A stretch of 64,000 nucleotides of DNA from Hydrogenovibrio sp. JE_KL2 (lineage in GTDB: Bacteria > Pseudomonadota > Gammaproteobacteria > Thiomicrospirales > Thiomicrospiraceae). The DNA lies in NCBI RefSeq assembly GCF_009296185.1, contig NZ_WBJR01000002.1, positions 326,515-390,514 of the forward strand, read 5' to 3'. Shown here piece after piece: positions 46,046 to 54,492 of the stretch. The stretch's first letter is position 1; every line of letters begins with the position of its first letter. The notes beneath the pieces are model-generated. The model searched no databases. It had not been told where the DNA came from and worked only from the letters and a program-made list of their open reading frames with translations. The translations under genes were made by a program, and so were the position numbers.

Positions 46046-47038
46046 TTATTTGTTCGCTAAAACAACAGCCCTTAAAGGTGCGGGGTAGCCTTCGACGGTA
46101 AGGGAGGGATCATTCGGATCTAAAAAGTCTTCCAATGATTTCCATTCCATCCACTCGGTAGCGCGCTGCTCCTCAATGGAGGTTTGGTCCAAATCGACGC
46201 AGCGTACATTTTTATAACCGCATTTTTCCATCCAACGCATCAATTCCGGCACTGAGGGTAGGAACCAGACATTGTTCATTTGTGCATAGCGTTCAGCCGG
46301 TACCAACAACTGCCCGTAGGGTTCAGGTACCACCAAGGTTTCTAGCACCAGCTCGCCACCGGGTTTCATATGTTTGCGTAAATCCAGAAGATGGTCGATA
46401 GGGGAACGACGGTGATATAAAACGCCCATGGAAAAGACGGTATCGAATTCTTCCGCTTTATTGATAACGGGCAGTTGCTCCAGCGTCAACGGCAGAAAAT
46501 AAGCGGGAACCGAGTCGCCGATAAAATGCTTTAACACCAAGAACTGGCTCATGAAAAGCAAACTCGGATCAACGCCCACCGCGAAGCGCGCACCCTCTCC
46601 CATCATTCGCCAGATGTGATAACCACTACCACAGCCGATATCCAGTACTTTTTTACCTTCCAGGCTGCTTAGGTGTGGTTGTACACGATCCCATTTCCAG
46701 TCCGAGTGCCATTCGGTGTCGATAAACACGCCTTCGATGTCAAAAGGTCCTTTGCGCCAAGGCATCAAATCTTTGAGGTGCGTCTTGAGTTGTTCACGTA
46801 TACGCTCGTCGGTGCTGTCCGAGTGCACAGATATCGCCGAGGTATTCAGGGTGTAGGCATCAGATTTCGGCAATTTAAATATGGCTTCTAACGCGGGTTG
46901 CCAACGAGGCAGATTACCGTTGTTTTCTGGCGTCAGTGCTTCTTCCAGAAGCGGTGGCAGGACATTTTTCCACTCTTCCAGTCTGGAACCGGTCAGTTCT
47001 TGCCAAAGAGGCTCGTAATGTTCAAAGTAATGTTTCAC
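46046..47038 (-). CDS. cmoB: tRNA U34 carboxymethyltransferase CmoB
   Basis: A 330-residue protein. The SAM-like cofactor motif is VLDIGCGSGYHIWRM near residue 128, and the family's TEWHSDWKWDR segment precedes it. CmoB uses carboxy-SAM, made by CmoA, to convert 5-hydroxyuridine at tRNA position 34 to 5-carboxymethoxyuridine, which widens wobble reading. It lies seven bases after cmoA on the same strand. The related cmoM gene lies about 4 kb away at 50902. Confidence 0.95.
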   Translation of the reverse strand: MKHYFEHYEPLWQELTGSRLEEWKNVLPPLLEEALTPENNGNLPRWQPALEAIFKLPKSDAYTLNTSAISVHSDSTDERIREQLKTHLKDLMPWRKGPFDIEGVFIDTEWHSDWKWDRVQPHLSSLEGKKVLDIGCGSGYHIWRMMGEGARFAVGVDPSLLFMSQFLVLKHFIGDSVPAYFLPLTLEQLPVINKAEEFDTVFSMGVLYHRRSPIDHLLDLRKHMKPGGELVLETLVVPEPYGQLLVPAERYAQMNNVWFLPSVPELMRWMEKCGYKNVRCVDLDQTSIEEQRATEWMEWKSLEDFLDPNDPSLTVEGYPAPLRAVVLANK

Positions 47039-47045
47039 GTGGCAC

Positions 47046-47771
47046 TTATTTAGATTTGATCGCTAAAAAGGAGACAAAGTTATAGGCTTGAAACCAAATG
47101 GAAGCCGAGCTGAAACCCGCGGCTTTCAAGCGTTCAAGGTGGGTTGCTTCGGTATCGCTAATCAACACGTTTTCCAGAGAGGCGCGCTTTTGCCCGATTT
47201 CCAGTTCCGAATAACCATTGGCTCTCTTGAATTGTAAATGCAGGTGTTCAATGGTCGCTTGGATTTCCGCTTGGTCAAAGTGGATTTTTTCCGACAAAAT
47301 CAAAATGCCGCCCGGCTTCAAGCCTTGGTAAATCTCGTTAATCAACGCTTGGCGATCTTCGGGGGCGATGAACTGCAGCGTGAAGTTGATGACCACGACC
47401 GACGCATTTTCAATATCAATGGCCTGCATATCGTCACAAACCAGATTCACCGCAACATCCGAATGAAAGCCTAGGATATGTTCTTTCGCACGTTCAATCA
47501 TCGCCTTGGAGTTATCTACGGCAATAATCTCGCAACCGTGCTTTGCCTTACGGCGCATGGTGATGGTTGCCGCGCCCAGCGAACAGCCCAAATCATAGAG
47601 TTTGGTATTCGGCTGGCAAAAAGCATCCGTCAGCTCGCCAATACCGGTCAAAATTGTTTGATAACCTGGTACCGAGCGTTGAATCATATCCGGAAAAACG
47701 GCAACCACCGATTCGTCGAACTGAAATGCGGCGAGGGCTTCATGTGGTTGAGCGTAAATGGTGTCTTTCAC
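47046..47771 (-). CDS. cmoA: Carboxy-SAM synthase CmoA
   Basis: A 241-residue class I methyltransferase-fold enzyme. It has the CmoA start (FQFDESVVAVFPDMIQRSVPGYQ), the motif LYDLGCSLGAATITMRR, and DNSKAMIERAKEHI. CmoA makes carboxy-S-adenosylmethionine from SAM and prephenate for CmoB. The gene starts the cmoAB operon. About 145 bases separate its start from the divergent PIN-like gene. Confidence 0.95.
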   Translation of the reverse strand: MKDTIYAQPHEALAAFQFDESVVAVFPDMIQRSVPGYQTILTGIGELTDAFCQPNTKLYDLGCSLGAATITMRRKAKHGCEIIAVDNSKAMIERAKEHILGFHSDVAVNLVCDDMQAIDIENASVVVINFTLQFIAPEDRQALINEIYQGLKPGGILILSEKIHFDQAEIQATIEHLHLQFKRANGYSELEIGQKRASLENVLISDTEATHLERLKAAGFSSASIWFQAYNFVSFLAIKSK

Positions 47772-47872
47772 TAGTCTTTCTTCTGAAGTTAAACGAAATC
47801 AATATTGCCGCTTATTATAAAGGATTCGTCTGTTCGGCAAAACGGATTCGCAATTTTGACGATTGGTGATGA

Positions 47873-47890
47873 AAAATCTGTCAGGTTGGG
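47873..47890 (+). repeat. Dispersed motif, copy 8 (before the PIN-like gene)
   Basis: AAAATCTGTCAGGTTGGG, one mismatch (T for C at position 9 or 10) to the consensus. It lies in the leader of the PIN-like gene, 42 bases before its start. Confidence 0.8.
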
Positions 47891-47918
47891 AGTATCATTT
47901 TTATGTATAAAGTTAATT

Positions 47919-47926
47919 GAAGGGAG
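47919..47926 (+). promoter_or_regulatory. Ribosome-binding site that selects a TTG start
   Basis: GAAGGGAG lies five bases before TTG at 47932. The upstream TTG at 47917 has no such site, and no ATG is available, so the 47932 TTG is the best start for the PIN-like gene. Confidence 0.6.
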
Positions 47927-47931
47927 AAACT

Positions 47932-48480
47932 TTGACTATCTCAGTGACTATTGACAGTAATGCTTGGAATTTCCTATTTGACCACCAAATAGATCTTTAT
48001 AAAGAATTGCCTCCGCAAGAATTTTCACTTTTCATAACACGTGAAGTTGAAATTGAAATAGGTGCAATAGAAGATGCGAAGGATGCTAGTGATAAGCAGC
48101 TCCTAATTCGATATATAAAAAACACTATAGCAAGCCGTAATGTAAGAAAAAAGGCAATCTTTTGCTTTGCAGAAGCAAATTCTTTAAAAACTGGTGCAGG
48201 CTTTGGTCATGGTACATTTCAATCAGATGATGAGCGCGAGTTTTACGGATTAGAAGAAACAAAAAAACAGATAGTAAATAAACCGAAAAAGGGTTCTGGA
48301 TTGACTGCGAATTTAGCCGATGCATCGGTAGCAGTAAGTTCTTTAAATAGCGTAGTACTCACTTGTGATAGGAAGAAAGGGCCAATTAAAAATGTAACGG
48401 ATTTAGGTGGAAAGGTGGTCTTTCTTTCAGATAATCTTTTAGAAACTCAACCATTAAAACAGGCTATTTTAAGCTGTTAA
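47932..48480 (+). CDS. PIN-domain-like protein, toxin or RNase candidate
   Basis: A 182-residue protein whose pattern fits a PIN nuclease: an early Asp in VTIDSNAWNF (Asp8), an acidic middle (REVEIEIGAIEDAKDASD), a later Asp in NLADASVAV, and an end Asp in VVLTCDRKKG. PIN domains cut RNA and are common toxins. No antitoxin gene is next to it, so it could be a lone nuclease or a partial module. Its base composition is more AT-rich than the cmo genes around it, and it is bounded by motif copies (47873, and a decayed one at 48734). That suggests acquisition as an islet. The function is an inference from the pattern. Confidence 0.5.
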   Translation: MTISVTIDSNAWNFLFDHQIDLYKELPPQEFSLFITREVEIEIGAIEDAKDASDKQLLIRYIKNTIASRNVRKKAIFCFAEANSLKTGAGFGHGTFQSDDEREFYGLEETKKQIVNKPKKGSGLTANLADASVAVSSLNSVVLTCDRKKGPIKNVTDLGGKVVFLSDNLLETQPLKQAILSC

Positions 48481-48764
48481 ACACATTAATGTTGTGAGAG
48501 TTAAGACGCCTTACAATAACCTTATAGTATGTTTTTTTCATCTTGGGCGTCTTGTTACTTTCTTGCGTTGCCAAGAAAGTAACCAAAGAAGGCAACCCTG
48601 AAAATTCCCCCGATACTTCTAAACTCATTCACGCAAAATGGCGAACTCGCTGCGCTCAAACAGCGCCATTTTTAACGCGCTCACTTCATTAAGAAGTAGC
48701 GCGACGAATTTTCAATGGGATGTGTACAACACAAACTGATAGATTTTATGCATTTACCAGAAAA
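48481..48764. repeat. Hairpin-rich non-coding repeat element
   Basis: This 284-base region holds four inverted repeats. AAGACGCC/GGCGTCTT is at 48503-48510 and 48546-48553. The perfect 12-pair stem GTTACTTTCTTG/CAAGAAAGTAAC is at 48554-48565 and 48572-48583. AAAATGGCG/CGCCATTTT is at 48635-48643 and 48664-48672. TGAAAATT/AATTTTCA is at 48599-48606 and 48707-48714. The central TTACTTTCTTG-CAAGAAAGTAACCAAAG pattern (in pieces) resembles non-coding repeats found in many gammaproteobacterial genomes. A decayed 19-bp motif follows at 48734-48747. No gene is seen. Confidence 0.65.
48734..48747 (-). repeat. Decayed copy of the dispersed motif
   Basis: On the minus strand this reads AAAATCTATCAGTT, matching the consensus at AAAATCT and CAG but not elsewhere. 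It is inverted relative to copy 8 and on the far side of the PIN-like gene and repeat element. It may be a degraded copy or chance. Confidence 0.3.
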
Positions 48765-49952
48765 TTATGCTTTTAGGTATTTGCTTTTGTTGCGCGTGAC
48801 TTTTTGTATGTAGCGTCTGGCTTCTTCGTACTTGAGGTTTTTCACCAAGTGCCGGTAAACCTGTTGGCTGGAGAGTTGGTTGATTTTCTCCACCGCGCGC
48901 CCACGATCACGGTCGAAGGCCGCCAGTACATTTCCGCTCCCGGTGTTATAGGCGGCAATTACGCAGTATTCACGAGATTTTTCTTGTTTGACCGCACCTA
49001 AATATTTGGTGTCGAGAATATGCAAATACGCCGTACCCATTTCGATATTGTTATCCGGCTTGAACAGATAGTTTTTGCTCGGAGCGATGTCTTTGTTGTG
49101 AATCAATCGGTAAGCGTCACGACCGGCGGTTTGCGGCACGATTTGCATCAAGCCATAAGCTGGGATATGGCTCATAGCGTAAGGGTTGAAAGCACTTTCG
49201 GTTTCGATAATCGCATACACCAAAGCCGGCTCGATGTCGAAGCGTTTGCTTTGACGACCGACTTGAGTGGCATATTTTTTCTGCTGATTGGCGTCATGGT
49301 CTTTAACCATTTCGAAAGTGACGTAATGGCGTGGTTTGCCGTTATAAGTATCACTTTGGTAAGCGTGCGCCATCAGGTAATCGGCATAGCGATTAGCTCG
49401 CCACTGCGTGGTGACGGACTTTTGATCCTGGTCGACAACCAAGCCATATAAAAAGGGCTTTTTGCCGGTTTTCACCGATTTGGCGGATAGTAAATCAACG
49501 GTACTCGGGTCATCAGGTGTTAACAAGGTGCTGATGATGGCGGCTTTAAGTGCCGCCTTTTCGTTTTTATCGACAACCGTTTCCACGCGGATATGCCCGG
49601 TGGTGAAATTGATGATGGCTCGGCTTTGGTATTTATCGGTGTACTTGACATATTCCTTTTGCGACGCGATTTTTTTGTCGCCCCAAGTTTTTGCCAGCTC
49701 TTTCACCATTTTGTTGATTTGTTTGCGAACCAGGGAGTCGATTTGCGGAATGCCCGTGACCGGAATCTGAGAGGTCAATGCACTAGGCACATCACCGTTG
49801 TACAGCTGTTCTGCGGAGGTGAAGCTTCTGCGGACTTGTGTTGGCGTACAGCCGGCAAGTGCGCCGAGCACGCCTAAAGCCACGCCATTTTTAAGGAATT
49901 GTCTGCGGTTGAGTGCAAGTGGATTGTCGGTCTGTTTTTCAGGCATTTCCAT
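48765..49952 (-). CDS. mltC: Membrane-bound lytic murein transglycosylase C (MltC-like)
   Basis: A 395-residue cell-wall enzyme. It has a twin-arginine motif followed by a lipobox: NRRQFLKNG (R16, R17) and LAGC (Cys35), so it is a predicted Tat-exported lipoprotein. The DUF3393-like N-terminal domain precedes an SLT domain whose catalytic Glu is in IIETESAFNPYAM near residue 246, followed by GLMQIVPQTAG. It cleaves peptidoglycan to anhydromuropeptides. The start follows the stop of the nuclease gene by one base, so it is the last gene of the cmoM-nuclease-mltC set. Confidence 0.9.
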   Translation of the reverse strand: MEMPEKQTDNPLALNRRQFLKNGVALGVLGALAGCTPTQVRRSFTSAEQLYNGDVPSALTSQIPVTGIPQIDSLVRKQINKMVKELAKTWGDKKIASQKEYVKYTDKYQSRAIINFTTGHIRVETVVDKNEKAALKAAIISTLLTPDDPSTVDLLSAKSVKTGKKPFLYGLVVDQDQKSVTTQWRANRYADYLMAHAYQSDTYNGKPRHYVTFEMVKDHDANQQKKYATQVGRQSKRFDIEPALVYAIIETESAFNPYAMSHIPAYGLMQIVPQTAGRDAYRLIHNKDIAPSKNYLFKPDNNIEMGTAYLHILDTKYLGAVKQEKSREYCVIAAYNTGSGNVLAAFDRDRGRAVEKINQLSSQQVYRHLVKNLKYEEARRYIQKVTRNKSKYLKA

Positions 49953-49953
49953 T

Positions 49954-50853
49954 TCAATAACGGCTAGGTCGGTTCGCTACGGCTGGTAATCCCCAAGCAT
50001 TGATGTTTGAGTGAGCTTCCAGCTTGTTTTCAACAGTATCGTTCAGTTTCCAGAAAAAGTCGATACCTGTCCGTTGCTCAACCTCGTCAATTGTTACCAC
50101 ATATTTCATCAAAGAATCATCCGGTTTTGCTGTCTGAGGCATGATAAACGCCAAGGCGATCGGGGGGTTTCCATCTACTGAAGGACGCACGAAAATTTTG
50201 TAGAACGCGGTTGGAATGGCGATGTCCGTGCCTTTCAGCATTTTCGGGTTTTGACTGAAAATAGGCCCGGTCACCACCCAAAATGACGGGAATTGTTTGG
50301 AAAAGACATCCGCACTGACTTCTTCCAGTCGTTGCCAGATTTTGGCGTTGAAGTTATGTTTTTGCGGCGTGATATTGGTCATGAGAAAGGTCTGTAGCTG
50401 AGCTTCACGACCATAACGGCTGCCGATGAGATAGTTGGGCGCCATGTGACCTCTGTCATAACCTGTTCGGCGATAGTCGTCACTGGTGACATGACGCAGG
50501 CTGCGCCAGTCAGCATGAAACTCGCCGCGCTTGCCGAGCTTTTTCTGGTTTTGCGTGACTTTGTAGGTGACCCAAAGCGGATTGCCGTACTTTTCCGAGT
50601 AACCAACCATGTAGCCATCGTTTCTCAAGGTGTGAGTGAGGTTTTGCCAATTGTTCTGTGTTTTCGGTACGCCCATATAGGCCATTTGGGGGCGAGCATA
50701 TTCGGTTTCATAAACATATTTCAAGCCACCAATCAGCAGCGCGAACCCTAAAATCGTCGGCCACCAGAAAAAACTGATCTGCAAAATCTTCGGTTGCAGT
50801 TTGAGTTGTCTAAAAGCTTCTTTGAGTAATTGTTTCTGATACTTATGTTGCAT
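49954..50853 (-). CDS. DNA/RNA non-specific endonuclease with membrane anchor
   Basis: A 299-residue protein of the NucA/NucG family with a betabetaalpha-metal active site: DRGHMAPNYLIG near residue 143 and the metal-binding Asn in NITPQKHNFNAKIWQRLEE (about 184). An N-terminal helix (FFWWPTILGFALLIGGLKYVY) probably anchors it, with the nuclease on the periplasmic side. Such enzymes degrade external DNA and RNA for nutrients or during DNA uptake. It lies between cmoM and mltC on the same strand and is likely cotranscribed with mltC. Confidence 0.88.
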   Translation of the reverse strand: MQHKYQKQLLKEAFRQLKLQPKILQISFFWWPTILGFALLIGGLKYVYETEYARPQMAYMGVPKTQNNWQNLTHTLRNDGYMVGYSEKYGNPLWVTYKVTQNQKKLGKRGEFHADWRSLRHVTSDDYRRTGYDRGHMAPNYLIGSRYGREAQLQTFLMTNITPQKHNFNAKIWQRLEEVSADVFSKQFPSFWVVTGPIFSQNPKMLKGTDIAIPTAFYKIFVRPSVDGNPPIALAFIMPQTAKPDDSLMKYVVTIDEVEQRTGIDFFWKLNDTVENKLEAHSNINAWGLPAVANRPSRY

Positions 50854-50901
50854 GGTTGTAGTTTCTAAATTAAAAGCAAAAGGATTTACCGCACTAACTT
50901 T

Positions 50902-51666
50902 TTAGTCTTTTTTAGCAACCAAATGGATATAACGCCCCATATCGCGATAAGTCGGCATTCGGCAATATTGATATTCTAGGGCGAAGAGCTCTTCGGAATC
51001 AGATTTTTCCAGTACCTGGGGATTGAGGTAATCATGAAATACGCGGATACCGGTTTGCATCTCGATTTCAAACCCCCAGCTTTCAAGAGTGGCAATCACT
51101 TCATGCGGAAATTGTGGGTTCGGCGGCGTAAGGTTTTTGCCTTTGCCAATATAAGCGTCTTCAAGAATAAACTGCCAGCGCCATTCGCCTTTCAGGACAT
51201 TGGTGTACACAAAAGCGTTGCGGTTATAAAACAGTAGCGATAGCGTGCCGCCCGTTTTGACTTTGTTAGCAACGGTTTTCAATGTTTCTAGAGGCGTAGC
51301 CAACCATTCCAGTACGGCGTGGAACAACACCAAATCAAACTCTGGTAATTCGGGCGCCAAATCTTGCGCCGCCCCATGTAAGAAGTCAGCGTTTAGCTTG
51401 GCTTCCGAAAAATTTTGTTCTGCCTTGTGCAGCATCTTTTTTGAGAGGTCACATAGCGTGACTTGATGCCCGGCTTCCGCCAGCCATTGTGATACCTGAG
51501 CAAAACCACAACCTGCATCCCATACGTTCAGATGGGATTGTTGAGATAGGTGGTCGAGGTCTTCTTTGAGCAGTTTCAGACGCCATTCGCCCTTAACGGT
51601 GTCATAAACCCGTTTTTCAAATTTGTGGACGAGGTTGTCGAAGTTACGGTCGGCTGGTTTTTTCAT
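50902..51666 (-). CDS. cmoM: tRNA mcmo5U methyltransferase CmoM (SmtA-like)
   Basis: A 254-residue class I SAM methyltransferase. The N-terminal FDNLVHKFEKRVYDTVKGEWRL-like segment and motif I (LNVWDAGCGFAQVSQWLAE) are typical of CmoM/SmtA. CmoM adds a methyl group to the carboxymethoxy group made by CmoB to give mcmo5U34 in some tRNAs. All three cmo genes of the pathway are thus in one 6-kb stretch, separated by the PIN-like islet, mltC and the nuclease. Confidence 0.87.
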   Translation of the reverse strand: MKKPADRNFDNLVHKFEKRVYDTVKGEWRLKLLKEDLDHLSQQSHLNVWDAGCGFAQVSQWLAEAGHQVTLCDLSKKMLHKAEQNFSEAKLNADFLHGAAQDLAPELPEFDLVLFHAVLEWLATPLETLKTVANKVKTGGTLSLLFYNRNAFVYTNVLKGEWRWQFILEDAYIGKGKNLTPPNPQFPHEVIATLESWGFEIEMQTGIRVFHDYLNPQVLEKSDSEELFALEYQYCRMPTYRDMGRYIHLVAKKD

Positions 51667-51821
51667 TTTTGAATCAGTTATTTTTAGGTCTCGCTATTTT
51701 ACAGAAAACAAATTTGCAATCTGCAATTGAAATGGGTTCAATAGAGGTGAAGTTAGATTAAGCCTTATCCTTTTTCTTGTGTTATCAGGAGTTTAAAGTT
51801 TAGCAAAATGAGTCTGCAACG

Positions 51822-52325
51822 ATGAATTTAGAAAGTACTTTGAACACTTGGAATGGTCATCCGGACGATCTTAAGTCCATTTACCGTCAATTTAAAATCC
51901 AGCCGGATTTTGTCATGCAGCTGTTGCCCTTGTTGAAACAAAAACAGCAACGGGGCGCGAGTGAGCTGTTGAAAATCTACCTTGGTAATCAAGGTCAGCT
52001 ACCTGAAGGCTCAACCATCAGTATTTTAAAAAGTCTGTGCGTGACGCAAAGCTGGCAAACCCAGGAAAACCTGTTGGCGTGTTTACCTTTCTTGCATCCT
52101 TACCCCAAGCAGCAACAGGCCGCGCTGGTTCATTTTATTCATAACGCGTTGCACTCGTCCCACAAATCCGTCTCAGTGTTGGCGGAGCAAGCAGTCGCTG
52201 AGTATGAACAGGATTTTCCAGACCAGCCTTTTTCCCAATTTTTGTCGGAAGAAGAAAAGGCCATGGATGATGTTGCCGATCAAAAATCCAATGCTAGCCA
52301 GCAAATGACGGCATCGCTTTTCTGA
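51822..52325 (+). CDS. Hypothetical protein, helical
   Basis: A 167-residue soluble protein with no signal peptide or membrane segment. It is mostly helical, rich in Gln, Leu and His, and has a repeat-like spacing of hydrophobic residues that could suit a short alpha-solenoid. The last 35 residues are acidic then Gln/Ser-rich. I do not recognise a family. A copy of the 19-bp motif begins 20 bases after its stop. It is separate from Bat cluster 2, which starts about 155 bases on. Confidence 0.65.
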   Translation: MNLESTLNTWNGHPDDLKSIYRQFKIQPDFVMQLLPLLKQKQQRGASELLKIYLGNQGQLPEGSTISILKSLCVTQSWQTQENLLACLPFLHPYPKQQQAALVHFIHNALHSSHKSVSVLAEQAVAEYEQDFPDQPFSQFLSEEEKAMDDVADQKSNASQQMTASLF

Positions 52326-52344
52326 TTCTGCTGACGCCTTAACC

Positions 52345-52363
52345 CCCCAACCTGGCAGATTTT
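52345..52363 (-). repeat. Dispersed 19-bp motif, copy 9 (intergenic)
   Basis: An exact consensus copy on the minus strand, 20 bases after the hypothetical gene's stop and before Bat cluster 2. Confidence 0.9.
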
Positions 52364-52479
52364 TAGTGCATTTACGATAGAGTAGCAAACGGTTTGCACA
52401 AAATAATTTTATCCGGCAACATTCATATTTGTGTGAAAATAAGAAGTTACTTATACCTAAGTTAACGAATAGGAAATTT

Positions 52480-53472
52480 ATGGCTAGCCAAGCGGAATTT
52501 AAACAACTTAAAACCCATTTACAAAAAGTAATCGTAGGTCAGGAGTCTCTGTTGGAGCGTTTGATGATTGCGATGCTGACAGGGGGACATTTGCTGTTGG
52601 AAGGACCGCCGGGTTTGGCAAAAACCACTGCGGTTAAAACTTTGGCTGAAGCGGTTAAGGCGAGCTTTCAACGTATTCAGTTCACCCCGGATTTGATGCC
52701 GGGTGATGTGATGGGATCGGATATTCTTGATCCGCAATCCGGGCAGCTCAATTTCGTTAAAGGCCCTATTTTCAATGAAATCGTATTAGCGGATGAAATC
52801 AACCGTGCGCCGCCAAAGGTGCAGTCTGCATTGCTCGAAGCCATGGCTGAGAAGCAGGTAACTGCAGGTGGTAAAACGCGCATGCTACCGGATTTATTTA
52901 TTGTTATGGCAACGCAAAACCCGCTTGAACAGAGCGGCACTTATCCGCTTCCGGAAGCACAACTTGACCGTTTTATGCTGCATGTGGTGTTGGATTATCC
53001 GACTGATGAAGAAGAGCTGGAAATCCTTCGTCGTGACCGTTCGCATCACTTTGGTGAAGATAAGGAACAGTTAAATGCTTTCTTGACGCCGGAGATGGTC
53101 TTGACCGCACGCCATAAAATTTCCGAGCAATATGTCTCGCCTGAAGTGGAAAGATACATGGTCGATTTGACTGCCGCGACGCGTAAACTTGAAACCTATG
53201 ATGCTTCTTTGGCGGGCATTGTCGAAATCGGTGCTTCGCCTCGTGCGACGCTGTCATTGCTGCATAGTGCCAGCGCTTATGCTTGGCTGCAAGGTCGTGA
53301 TTTTGTCACGCCGGACGATGCGATTGCGATGTTACCGGATATTCTAAGACATCGTATCCGTGTCAGTTTTTCGGGTCGTGCACAACAATGGACGGAAGAT
53401 TCGGTGATTGCCGAAATCATCAAACGCGTTCCCGTGCCGATGGCTCAGACCGCACAAACTGCTGCTCAATAA
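52480..53472 (+). CDS. MoxR-family AAA+ ATPase (Bat cluster 2)
   Basis: A 330-residue AAA+ ATPase, paralogous to the one at 41675. Walker A is GPPGLAKTT, Walker B lies in IVLADEINRAPPKVQSALLEAMAEKQV (in pieces), and sensor 1 in FIVMATQNPLEQSGTYPLPE. It would activate vWA partners encoded just downstream. The start with an AGGAAATTT site is preferred over an in-frame ATG at 52429. It is the first gene of a six-gene plus-strand cluster with the same gene order as cluster 1. Confidence 0.93.
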   Translation: MASQAEFKQLKTHLQKVIVGQESLLERLMIAMLTGGHLLLEGPPGLAKTTAVKTLAEAVKASFQRIQFTPDLMPGDVMGSDILDPQSGQLNFVKGPIFNEIVLADEINRAPPKVQSALLEAMAEKQVTAGGKTRMLPDLFIVMATQNPLEQSGTYPLPEAQLDRFMLHVVLDYPTDEEELEILRRDRSHHFGEDKEQLNAFLTPEMVLTARHKISEQYVSPEVERYMVDLTAATRKLETYDASLAGIVEIGASPRATLSLLHSASAYAWLQGRDFVTPDDAIAMLPDILRHRIRVSFSGRAQQWTEDSVIAEIIKRVPVPMAQTAQTAAQ

Positions 53473-53493
53473 ACCGTTTACGTTAGGTTCCTC

Positions 53494-54492
53494 ATGTCAT
53501 CAAAGTCGGTGTTGTTCAATTTTAATCGTCTGTCGGATTGGTTGCGTCAGTTATTCAAGCCTGTGCAGCCTGATACGGTGGCCGTTAGGCAACCGATTTT
53601 ATCGCAAAAAGACATTCATCAACTGGGTGAAATGTTATCGCAAATGGTGCCGAAAGCCACACCGAATCCAAAAGCCAGTGAGTCCCTGAAGCAGGGCGAG
53701 CAGGGCAGTCGTTTTCTAGGGTCCGGCATGGAATATGAAGAAAGCCGTCTCTATCAACCGGGTGATGAAGTCCGCCGAATCAACTGGCGTTTGATGGCGC
53801 GCACAGGGCAAGCCTATACCAAACTCTTTCAGGAAGAGCGCCAGGAGAGTTGGACGTTGCTCGTCGATCAACGTCAGTCGATGCGCTTCGGTACCCAGCA
53901 GCGATTAAAGGTGACGCAAGCGGTGCGTGTTGCCGGATATTATGCATGGCAAGCACAAATGGCAGGGTTGCCGGTAGATGCCATTCGTTTGGCGGAAACG
54001 GTGAAATCCACGCCGATTTTTGAAGGACGTAGCAGCTATGAACAGTTGATGGAGTTCTTATCGGTGCCTCAGCCGCCGATGACCGTGACAAAAGAACCGC
54101 GTCTGCATGATGAATTGTTGGAGTGTCAGAAACGCCTGCAAGTCGGTTCACGCCTTATCATTATCAGTGATTTTCAAGATTTGGATGACGCTACCCTCAA
54201 TGTGATGGCGGCGTTACAGCAGAAAGTTATGCTTAAAGCGGTGTTGGTCTATGATGCGGTTGAAAAGCAACTGCCGGCGATTTCCGGGCTTAAGTTGCAA
54301 GGGTTGAATGGCCAAACTCAGGCGCATAGTCTGACGCATCAGGATTATGTCGCCTATGAAGCCTGGGCAAGCCAATATTTTGAAACCTTGCGTCAAAAGT
54401 TGTCTCGCGTGGGCGTGACATTGATTGAGATTTCGACACAAGATGACTTGTTGAACCTACACCGTCATGTCGGTTTTGCGGGGGCGGCGTGA
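53494..54492 (+). CDS. DUF58 family protein (Bat cluster 2)
   Basis: A 332-residue protein with the DUF58 core (GSGMEYEESRLYQPGDEVRR and INWRLMARTG, about residues 75-110) and a vWA-like fold behind it. It is longer at the N-terminus than the cluster 1 paralogue. It starts 21 bases after moxR and its stop overlaps the ATG of the next gene by one base (TGATG). Confidence 0.88.
   Translation: MSSKSVLFNFNRLSDWLRQLFKPVQPDTVAVRQPILSQKDIHQLGEMLSQMVPKATPNPKASESLKQGEQGSRFLGSGMEYEESRLYQPGDEVRRINWRLMARTGQAYTKLFQEERQESWTLLVDQRQSMRFGTQQRLKVTQAVRVAGYYAWQAQMAGLPVDAIRLAETVKSTPIFEGRSSYEQLMEFLSVPQPPMTVTKEPRLHDELLECQKRLQVGSRLIIISDFQDLDDATLNVMAALQQKVMLKAVLVYDAVEKQLPAISGLKLQGLNGQTQAHSLTHQDYVAYEAWASQYFETLRQKLSRVGVTLIEISTQDDLLNLHRHVGFAGAA

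Noticed and set aside
48481..48764. CRISPR array or insertion sequence near the PIN-like gene
   Set aside because: The repeats are inverted, not regularly spaced direct repeats, and there is no transposase frame.
51972..51990. AAAATCTACCTTGGTAATC as a motif copy
   Set aside because: The first ten bases match but the CAGGTTGGGG half does not. It is left out as likely chance.
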